DNA of 64,000 nt, from positions 188,001-252,000 of the forward strand of contig JAQFVV010012509.1 in NCBI GenBank assembly GCA_028023455.1, written 5' to 3'. The notes beneath the pieces were generated by a model. That model did no database searches, had not been told where the DNA came from, and saw nothing but the letters and a program-made list of their open reading frames with translations. The stretch is from Epiperipatus broadwayi (taxonomy: Eukaryota > Onychophora > Udeonychophora > Euonychophora > Peripatidae). Position numbers and translations under genes: made by a program. Within the stretch, counting starts at the first letter, position 1, and every line of letters begins with the position of its first letter. Below are positions 56,217-64,000 of this stretch, in pieces.

Positions 56217-56319
56217 TTTTTTTTCATATGTCATAGCATCACCAGGACACGAACCCACAAACGTCCAACTACTTGCTTGCAAGGCTGCTGCGATGACCTG
56301 TTGGCTGACAACACTTAAC
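56217..56319 (-). mobile_element. Short tRNA-derived SINE, copy 3
   Basis: Minus-strand copy with GTTGTCAGCCAACAGGTCATC, a shortened middle (a few bases lost before the B box), a GGGTTCGTGTCC B box and an A tail (T run at 56217). Possible short target duplication TAATAT on both sides. Confidence 0.8.
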
Positions 56320-56780
56320 TAATATACTTTTTGATAATGAAAGCCATATTATTTTTCTTAGTTGTTTTTGGACATGGAAAAGGTTATATTTGTTCTCCTA
56401 ATCATATCAATGGATAAGTGATCCATTTCTATATTCATAACATCAACTTTTTTTTTGTTTATGGTCAATACATTCCATGTTCCAGAGATGATCTTCTTAT
56501 ATAGCTTGGGATTTTCTTTCCCTATATAAAGGCATCACACCTAGATACTATATTAATTTAATCTATTTACATCACATTTGAGGTAAATACCCTTTATTCT
56601 GAGAAGCATCTTGACTGCAATAAGATCTGAGGGACTTTTGTTTTCCATTTATGATTTTTAATATAATATATAGAAGTATTTTATGACTACATTTTGTTTG
56701 AAGTTTAAAGTGATATTTAGTTATGATCAGTTATCAACAAACACCATCTTATCTTATTGCTGTCCTTAAGATTCTAAAAA

Positions 56781-57020
56781 TCAAACGTTGTGAAATATAA
56801 ACAAAAAAAGAGAGAGAATCCAATCCAGAATAAAAACCAAAACAATAATTGCAAGAAAAAGGTCTAGACTCTTCTTATCAACATTGTTAGAGGAGAGTAA
56901 GTGAAATATAATAAAGATTTTGACAAAACTAAGAAGTACAATCAATAAATGAGAAGCAATTATCCTTCCATGCTTGCTAAAATCCCATTCTATAGCCATA
57001 AACTCAATTTTTTTCCCCAT
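56781..57020 (-). CDS. Hypothetical small protein with two membrane segments
   Basis: The 79-codon frame starts MGKKIEFMAIEWDFSKHGR and continues with two hydrophobic stretches (about residues 21-43 and 52-76) separated by a charged loop. Its composition is more protein-like than other frames here, with Trp, Asp, Lys and His at plausible places and positive residues before the first helix. I do not recognise the family. It could be a small gene, an exon or chance. It lies outside any identified transposon, just upstream of the LINE. Confidence 0.25.
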   Translation of the reverse strand: MGKKIEFMAIEWDFSKHGRIIASHLLIVLLSFVKIFIIFHLLSSNNVDKKSLDLFLAIIVLVFILDWILSLFLFIFHNV

Positions 57021-57897
57021 ATCATGTATATAATATCCTTAAAAACAGATAATTTTCATGCTTTCAGCATGATTTTAAAAACGTTTTTAGATTACTGATT
57101 GTCAGACATAAATCTTAAATGTTTAAAATAAAAGTATTTTTCAATATTTGTTACTAATAAAATATCTAGTTGGCAAAAAAAAATTGTACGATTAATTGCT
57201 TTTACTTTTAGTTATAATGTGTCTGTATTCATAATCAATTAATGCATTCCATCAAGTGGCAGCTTTTTTTTAGTAATGTGATGACCATAACCATTACAGT
57301 TTAAGGAACCAACTTTACTCATGAACTTTCATATTAAGAAAAATGACAATTCTGAAAATTTTTTATGAAATGGAATTATTTTTTAAAGAAAACCCTTTGA
57401 TATAATAGTAACGTAATAATAAATTTATTAAATTAATATTATCATTTTCCTTAACTCTAATTGGACACTGACATTACATTGCAATAATACTATTCTTAAA
57501 TATGAAGTTTAAAATATTTTGCAGAAAAAGGAAAATAACATCTTAAATTACTTTAATTCTTGCTTGTATTTCATGGAATGAGTAATGCATAAAACAGATT
57601 TCCTCATAATATTTTTAATAACTATATAATTTTATTTAAAATGAAAATAATGGCAATTTTTTTTGGTAACATTACATAGCTTCCACTGCTATTTATCTTT
57701 AACTGTTTTTGTAAAAAAAAAAAATGCTTTGACAGAAACATAAAAAAATTGGTTAAAAAAGAAAGGAGAAAATAAAAACAATTCATATAAAATAAGATAA
57801 ATCAATTGATAAACTATTAATACATTTATTATTAATAATAAAAATTAATGCTATATCTAATCGTGATTTTGATAAAGGAGAAAAAAATCTATCTAAA

Positions 57898-58653
57898 ATG
57901 GATAATAATTGTTTATCTTGTGAAAAATCTACGTTTTTATTGAATAGAATTTTAAATATTGTTACAGATTTATTAAGTGAAATTAAATTATTGAAAGAAG
58001 AAAATATTACGATAAAAAATATGTTATTAAATGCATCTGTTAATAATTTGGATATAAATAAAAATAATGATTATAGAAGCACAGACAGAAATTCTGTTGT
58101 TTTTAATAAAAAAGAAAGTCAACTTATTTTAAAGCAAAAAGAAAAGCAAGCGTCTGAACTTATTGTTTCTGATTTAAATTTCCCTCCACTTTCTACTATA
58201 AATAGAAGTGAAGGAGTTGATAAATTAAAAAAGGAGTCAGTTTTTAGTGTCACTGATAGATCAAGTTCTAAATTTAATGAACAGCAGAATAAAGCAATTA
58301 AAGTGAAGGTTGGTCAGTCAGATATGAAAAAAAATGTAACGTCAGATGAATCGTCTGGGATTTCTAATCAAGATAACACCTCTAAAAAATCATATGCCTT
58401 TTATTTGAAAGATTGTGCAGATAAAGAAAGGAATGTTTTTAAAACTGTATTTTATCGTAAAAATAAGAATAAAAATATTAAAAATTCAAGTTCTTCACCT
58501 ATTATAGGAAATCAGGTTAATCATGTTTTAAAAGCTGTTAAGACAAGAAAGAAATTTAAAAAAAATTTTCTAACTAGAATAGATAATGACACCTCTGATG
58601 AAGATGCGACTGTTCATTTGAAAAATGTTTTAGATATAAACAGTGTGTTATAA
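57898..58653 (+). CDS. LINE ORF1 protein, 251 residues
   Basis: An uninterrupted frame from ATG at 57898 to TAA. The N-terminus has CLSCEKS, then a heptad-like helix (about residues 15-45, LLSEIKLLKEENITIKNMLL) typical of a coiled coil for self-association. A Ser/Lys/Asn-rich middle and a very basic C-terminal half (residues 185-235) suit RNA binding. No zinc knuckle or RRM is visible. ORF1 proteins package LINE RNA. The frame directly precedes ORF2, as in Jockey-type elements. A further open piece at 58724-58948 may be its displaced C-terminal extension. Confidence 0.75.
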   Translation: MDNNCLSCEKSTFLLNRILNIVTDLLSEIKLLKEENITIKNMLLNASVNNLDINKNNDYRSTDRNSVVFNKKESQLILKQKEKQASELIVSDLNFPPLSTINRSEGVDKLKKESVFSVTDRSSSKFNEQQNKAIKVKVGQSDMKKNVTSDESSGISNQDNTSKKSYAFYLKDCADKERNVFKTVFYRKNKNKNIKNSSSSPIIGNQVNHVLKAVKTRKKFKKNFLTRIDNDTSDEDATVHLKNVLDINSVL

Positions 58654-58954
58654 ACTGAATACAAAATCTAAAAAATAATCTTCATTTTATTTATCTATAG
58701 AGGAATCTGAATCTCATAAAGTTTTGGTCTGTAACGTTTGGTCTTTGTCAGTAGTCATATTGCCCTTCTATGGAGATTTAAAATATTTAAGAAATTTTAA
58801 TGTTGATAGTACACAGGATAATGCTATATTAAATATTAATAAGATTATTGAAGAAAAGACAGAAGATATTATATTGACTGATAATGTTGATGAAATTAGC
58901 ACTATAGTGCAAGATATAAATTTGCAAAATAATCTGTGTAATAAATAGCAATTC

Positions 58955-61721
58955 ATGAATTGTTATTATCAAAATGTTCGTGGTCTTAGAACTAAGACAA
59001 TTGATTTTAAATTTGAATTGTTATTAAATGAATATGATATTATCTTTTTAACAGAAACTTGGTTAAAAGAAGAAATTGATAATATTAGTATATTTGATGA
59101 TAGGTATTGTGTGTATAGATGTGATAGAAATTATAATTATGAAACAAGAGGAGATGGTACTTTGATTTCTATTAAAAAAGACATAAAGCATAAACAGATA
59201 ATTATTAATGATAATAATATTGAATCTTGTTGGATTGAAGTTAGTTTAAAAAATAAAAATAAAATATTGTTAGGTACTATATATCTTTGACTTACTTTGT
59301 CAATGAATGATTTAGATGTATATTTAGTTAAGGTTGAGGATATATTGGTGAAATATAAATATGATATTATTATAGTTGGGGATTTTAATGAAGCTGATTA
59401 CTCAAGACATAGTAATAAGAATGTTGATAATAGTAAACTTTATAGATTAAAATTTTTTGTTGAGGTGGTTAGTTTAATTCAACTTAATAGTATTATTAAT
59501 TTTAGGGGTGGTATGTTGGATTTATTGTTTAGCACTAAGAATGATTTGAAGTGCAAAGAGGCTGATCAAGCTCTTTTGCCCCCTGATCCTTATCATCCAC
59601 CTTTGGAATTTGTAATAGATGGTTATCATGAACATAAATTTGTAATAGATGGTTATCATGAACATATAAAGCCTATGGTAAATAGTAAGAGAGATTACAA
59701 ATATGGTGACTATTATGGCCTTTATAAAGTTTTTGAGGACATTGATTGGAATGTAATTTTGATGGGAAATGATCCAAATATAGCGGCAAATAATGTTGTT
59801 GGTATAGTTCAAAATTGTCTAGATCAATATATTCCTGTTAGGCATTATTTAAATACTAATAACAAATATCCTAAATGGTTTTCTAGGGAATTGTGTAAGG
59901 GCTTAAATAGAAAGCATAAATATCATAGGTTATATAAACTAACTAATGATAAAGAATTGTATAAGAAATTTAGTGGTTTGCGTGCTTATACTAAAACTCT
60001 TATGAAAAGAGATTATAATAATAATTTAAATAGAGTTGAAGAAAATTTTAGGAATAATCCACAAATGTTTTGGAATTATATAAAAGATCTTAATATAGTT
60101 GGAAGTAAAAGTTGTAGATATAATGTAATTAGGCCTTCTATGGATGATCTAGTCAATCATTTTACTAATATGTATTTAGATACTTCAAGTAATGATAATA
60201 TGGTTGATATTAAATTTAATAAAGAGAGTTTTTGGAATATAGATGTTAATAAAATTGCAATTCCTGAAGTGTTTACTGCAATTTCTAAACTTAAATCGAA
60301 ATCTTCTATGGGATATGATAATATTCCTAATTTTATTATCAAGGGTTGTGCTGAATGTTTGGTAGCACCATTGCATTATATCATTAATTTATCAATTGAG
60401 AAAACTATTATTCCTGATATATTTAAGATAGCTAAGATTATACCAATTTTTAAAAAAGGGGATAGATCTGATTCTGGTAATTATAGACCTATTTCAACTC
60501 TGTCACCTTTTGCTAGAATTTATGAAAGGTGTATTTATAGTAATATTATTGTAGATATGATTAAGGTATTACCTAGTTATCAGCATGGTTTTTTACCTGG
60601 TAGATCTGCTGAAACTAATTTAATGGTGATATCTGATCATATTGCTCATGCCTTATCTGATCAGAAGCAATTAGATGTTGTACATTTTGATATAACTCAG
60701 GCATTTGACAAAGTTTCATATATTAGACTTTTGTATAAACTTAAAATGTTAGGTGTTAGTCCTCATTTAGTTGAGTGGTTTTCCAATTATTTGAGGGGTC
60801 GTAAATCTTATGTACATATGGATAAAACTAATTCTCTTTTTTTTTGATAATATGATAGGTGTTCCTCAGGGTGGAATATTAGCACCATTGCTTTTTAATG
60901 TTTATATGTGTGATCTTGATCATAGCATAAAAAATAGTATGATACTTACTTATGCTGATGATTGTAAGTTATTTAAAAGAATTATTACTTATAGTGATCA
61001 TATTGAGGTTCAAAAGGATATAGATAGTTTTATTATATGGTGTAGGTATAACAATATGGAGATTAACATTAATAAAACATGCATTGTTTCCTATACTAAT
61101 AAAACTGAAAAATCTGTTTATCAATATAAAATTGAGAATGGTGTTATTAAATATAAAGAGACTGTATCTGATTTAGGAATTATATTTTGTAGCAATTTTA
61201 CTTTTAATGTGCATATTAAATGTATTATTAATAAAGCATACAGAAAGATGGGCTGTATTTTGAGATATGGGAGAGATTTATCTATTTCCATAAAATATAG
61301 GTTATTTTTTTCTCTTGTTGTTACAGTTTTAGAATATAATTCTTGTATATGGAACTTCAATCTGATTAATATTCAGTCTAAAATATATAATATTGAAAAA
61401 AATATTTAATAAATTAATAATGGGTGAATGTCAAATTGTTAAATAGTATTGAAAGAAAGGAGAATGTTAAAGGATATATTACTGAAAAAGTTGATTGATG
61501 GGAAAATTGATGTCAGTAACTGTATATCAAAAATAGAATTGAAAGTACCTTGTCGTTTATTAAGAGAAATGCAAACTTTCAAGATTAGTATATGTAAAAA
61601 TACTTTCTTTGGTAAATCAGTTATTAATAGATTGCAAATGGTATATAATCTAACTTTTAATAATATTGATATTTTTTGCGATCAATTTGTGATGAATGTT
61701 AAAAAACAACTAAATGTATAA
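58955..61721 (+). pseudogene. LINE ORF2: AP endonuclease and reverse transcriptase
   Basis: The endonuclease starts MNCYYQNVRGLRTKT, with FLTETWL (catalytic Glu), IIIVGDFNEADYS and DPYHPPLEF. The spacer has NPQMFWNYIKDLN. The RT has FKKGDRSDSGNYRPIS, HGFLPGRSAETNL, VVHFDITQAFDKV (motif A), GVPQGGILAPLLFNVY (motif B) and YADD at 60951-60962 (motif C). It nicks DNA and primes cDNA synthesis. Lesions: TGA at 59288-59290, a frameshift in a T run near 60840, stops at 61407-61445 before the C-terminal part, and a 30-bp in-frame duplication at 59609-59668. Confidence 0.9.
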
Positions 61722-61794
61722 TTATGAACATATATGTATATATAATTTTATGTATTTAGCTTGTATTTGATTATAATTGTTTTTTTTTTAAATT

Positions 61795-61807
61795 TTAATT
61801 ATTATCA

Positions 61808-61842
<35 letters not shown>

Positions 61843-61938
61843 GTGTATTTCTGTTAAAGTGTAAATGTTGAAATGCACATAATAAATGGATATTGAATTG
61901 AACTGAATTATAATAATAATAATAATAATAATAATAAT
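61795..61938. repeat. (ATT)n and (AAT)n microsatellites at the LINE 3' end
   Basis: TTA units at about 61799-61842 and AAT units at 61911-61938 surround the last LINE sequence (AATTGAACTGAATT). Confidence 0.85.
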
Positions 61939-61944
61939 GCCACA

Positions 61945-62196
61945 GTGAGCAATAGACTGGCTCCGCATAGATATATATATACAAAAGCCACAACTAAAGG
62001 AGAGGGCAGCTCAGTATTTGCTGCTCATCAGCAGGAGCAAAGCCATAGATTTGAGCCGTCTAAAGCTGACATCGTGTACACAGAGAGGAATGATGTTAAG
62101 AGGAAGATTAAGGAGGCATGTTACATCACCAGCGATGCCATGTCAATCAATAGAAAAGTCACGTGCTTCGTGATCTCGAAAAGGTGGATGTTATAA
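61945..62196 (+). pseudogene. GIY-YIG/PLE C-terminal fragment, GC-richer
   Basis: An 83-codon frame with FAAHQQEQSHRFEPSKADI, then VYTERNDVKRKIKEACYI and MSINRKV. It matches the tail of PLE-type GIY-YIG nucleases (A-H ... E-N-x-x-RRR-KEA ... N-R). It has better codon composition than most of the window and is related to 42250-42420 and 63414-63686. The active-site part is absent. It starts immediately after the LINE tail. Confidence 0.55.
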
Positions 62197-62340
62197 TTTG
62201 CATGCATTTGCACAGAATCAACAGCATGTAAAAAGGACTATGATTATGGAGCTGTAGGTGCTCCGAAAGTGCTAAGTCCATAAATAGAGGCTCACTAATA
62301 ACAAACTTATAGCTTCACCTCAGCTATTAATCTTAGCTTA

Positions 62341-62342
62341 AC

Positions 62343-62388
<46 letters not shown>

Positions 62389-62430
62389 ATAGTAGTAGTA
62401 GTAATAATAGTGGTAATAATAATAATAATG
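62341..62430. repeat. (TAG)n microsatellite
   Basis: A run of about 20 AGT/TAG units with a few AAT variants, passing into (AAT)n at its right end. Confidence 0.95.
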
Positions 62431-62439
62431 TTGTATTGT

Positions 62440-63400
62440 AAAAAAAAAGATAAAATTTGCTTTTCAGTGAAATAATAATTCTTTTTTTTTATTTGTTTAT
62501 TTCCAAATATTTTAGTTTTATTCCAGAGTTTTGTTTTAATTGATACTTTTATTGAAAATTTGTTTTTAATATTCACATACAAATAATTCAATGCATGGAA
62601 TTTTAAAATTCAATACTTCATTAACAACAAAAAATAATTAAAAAGTTTAGAAAAAGGCCTATTACATAACATCTGGAACATAACCATTTATTCTTATTAT
62701 TGAAAATGAAGTAAATAGTTTTGACGAAAATATACTTTAATTTTAAAATGTTAACTTATTTCCATTCTGAATCAGGCATTTTTGTTTTATTTTTGGATAA
62801 AAATGTATGATAGAAAAAAATGTATAAAAGCCATTTAATTTTTATGTTTACTTCTGAAAGCCATTAAAATTTAAAGAATTACGAAATTCTATACAAATTA
62901 TATAATAAGAAAACATGGATATCAGATAACATTCAGAAAAAGACACACAAATTATTATTTTATACTGAACCAGATGTAAAAGATTTGGCAATAAGAAAAA
63001 GTCTGAAAAATAATTAAAACATTGATAAACTAATTCCCAATAATTATTTTATTTATGCTATTCTAAAGTTGTTGTTTTTTTCACTTTTCTGGGTAATTGT
63101 AATATTCACATACAGAAAAGGTAGTCCATATAATTTAAAATTAGTTTTTATTAATGCTTAGCAATTAATAAATAATAATAATAATTAATAATGATAGCAA
63201 TCTCACTTGTTTATTGTTCCAAGTTTATATATATATGATAAATATTTTAATACATTTAACTTTGTTTATTCAATATTTAAAAATATTTAAATCCCTTCAA
63301 AGATACCATTTCTTTGAAAGGGGGATGCTTTTGAGTACATGTTAGTCATATTCATAGCAATAGTTGTCTGAGAAGCTTGTGATATTTATCAAAGAAAAAA
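62440..63400. other. AT-rich spacer, no gene
   Basis: Nothing recognised except short ATA repeats near 63170-63190. Confidence 0.5.
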
Positions 63401-63413
63401 CAAGATAGGGAAT

Positions 63414-63686
63414 TTACATAAAATTTGAATAAAAGATGCAAATAAATCCATTTAAATGAGCCACTTTTTTGAATGGCGGATGCAGGATTTTTTTGTTTAT
63501 TGCATGCATGTTTTTGGCAATATGCCATGCTTCCTTAACTTTCCATTTAGCACCATTTCTTTCAGAACAAACGATGCTGGCCAATGTAGGTTCAAAGCTG
63601 TGGATAATCTTGGACTCATGTTCAAAGAAAATGAATTTAACTTCCATGTTCGCTTTAGCTCGATTATTTTGGTATCTATGCTGCAA
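63414..63686 (-). pseudogene. GIY-YIG/PLE C-terminal fragment, second minus-strand copy
   Basis: The minus-strand frame has EHESKIIHSFEPTLASIVCS, then ERNGAKWKVKEAWHIAKN and MHAINKK. This is the same block as at 61945 (FEPSKADIVYTERN) and 42250. It probably derives from a PLE related to those nearby. The frame is open but lacks the catalytic GIY-YIG half, so it is a fragment. Confidence 0.55.
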
Positions 63687-63745
63687 TTCTTATAGATAAA
63701 TTGGTATGAGATTCTATTAATATGACTATCAAGTTTTCAAAAGCA

Positions 63746-63860
63746 GTCAAACGTTGTTAGCCGAGAGGTCAGTACAGCCATCTTGCAAACAAGTAGTTGG
63801 TTGCAGACGGTTGTGGGTTCACCTCCCAGCAGACGCTATGACATATGAAAAAAAAAAGTA
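63746..63860 (+). mobile_element. Short tRNA-derived SINE, copy 4, with target duplication
   Basis: A complete copy flanked by an exact 10-bp duplication TTCAAAAGCA (63736-63745 and 63861-63870). It has the A-box-like TTAGCCGAGAGGTCAGT, then CTTGCAAACAAGTAGTTGG, a B box GGGTTCACCTCCC with two changes, CTATGACATATG and A11. It defines both ends of this SINE family. Confidence 0.9.
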
Positions 63861-63870
63861 TTCAAAAGCA

Positions 63871-64000
63871 TGCTAAGCATACCATACTGTTAGGATTAAA
63901 TAAAGCTTTTCTCTATATACATTCTGTAAGTATTTATTTTGAAATAAATAATAATGATAAAACTGAAAAAACTTAGACATACATTATTCATTCATTAATA
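63871..64000. other. AT-rich right edge, no gene
   Basis: Nothing recognised. Confidence 0.5.

Larger units (their letters stand above)
57840..61940 (+). mobile_element. Near full-length LINE (Jockey/CR1-type superfamily)
   Basis: Two consecutive coding regions (ORF1, then endonuclease-RT ORF2) are followed by a short 3' region and an (AAT)n run at 61911-61938, a simple-repeat tail seen in such LINEs. The best-preserved element of the window: ORF1 is open and ORF2 has few lesions. The 5' limit is uncertain, as no target duplication was found. Confidence 0.85.

Noticed and set aside
62307-62591. 94-codon minus-strand frame ending in poly-Thr
   Set aside because: Its Thr run is just the TAG microsatellite.

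Overview
This is an AT-rich stretch of animal nuclear DNA. By eye about three quarters of bases are A or T, with many A/T runs and microsatellites. It holds almost no host coding sequence and many generations of transposable elements: Ty3/Gypsy LTR elements, Penelope-like elements (PLEs), several LINE lineages, hAT transposons, a tRNA-derived SINE and many fold-back repeats. This mix fits a repeat-rich invertebrate (arthropod or spiralian), but I cannot name the species. No CRISPR array, operon, rRNA or functional tRNA is visible, and nothing looks bacterial or viral.

The best host-gene evidence is one 78-bp exon on the minus strand (47320-47397). It has good splice sites and encodes a piece resembling the protease-associated domain of the ZNRF3/RNF43 transmembrane RING E3 ligases. 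If that is right, much of the window is intron of that gene. A possible membrane-spanning exon at 37019-37116 is much weaker.

Layout. 1-1680: Gypsy remnant. 2825-3575: PLE fragment (-), next to a decayed hammerhead ribozyme. 4913-7745: fold-back elements and a 70-bp tandem repeat. 8900 to about 12230: hAT transposon with a broken transposase, interrupted by a 1.2-kb poly(A) retro-insertion. 13111-15365: two copies of a hammerhead-bearing fold-back family (family D) around a small hAT element. 16010-27830: LINE fragments. 28033-30663: fold-back elements, including one (family E) with a well-formed hammerhead. 31504-36400: a third D copy beside two head-to-head PLEs. 36400-49890: AT-rich DNA with the exon, small repeats, a fourth D copy and SINEs. 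49895-55223: a nearly complete but dead Gypsy element with both LTRs and a fifth D copy nested in its 3' LTR. 57840-61940: a nearly full-length LINE. 61945-64000: endonuclease fragments, microsatellites and an intact SINE with target-site duplications.

The most interesting system is the set of non-coding repeats carrying hammerhead self-cleaving ribozyme motifs. Family D (at least five copies) is flanked by exact 12-15-bp target duplications, which suggests insertion by reverse transcription rather than by a cut-and-paste transposase. At least one copy keeps every core ribozyme nucleotide. Family E combines a complete hammerhead with a tRNA B-box-like motif. PLE remnants lie close by, and PLEs are a known host of hammerheads, so these repeats may be PLE-mobilised retrozyme-like elements.
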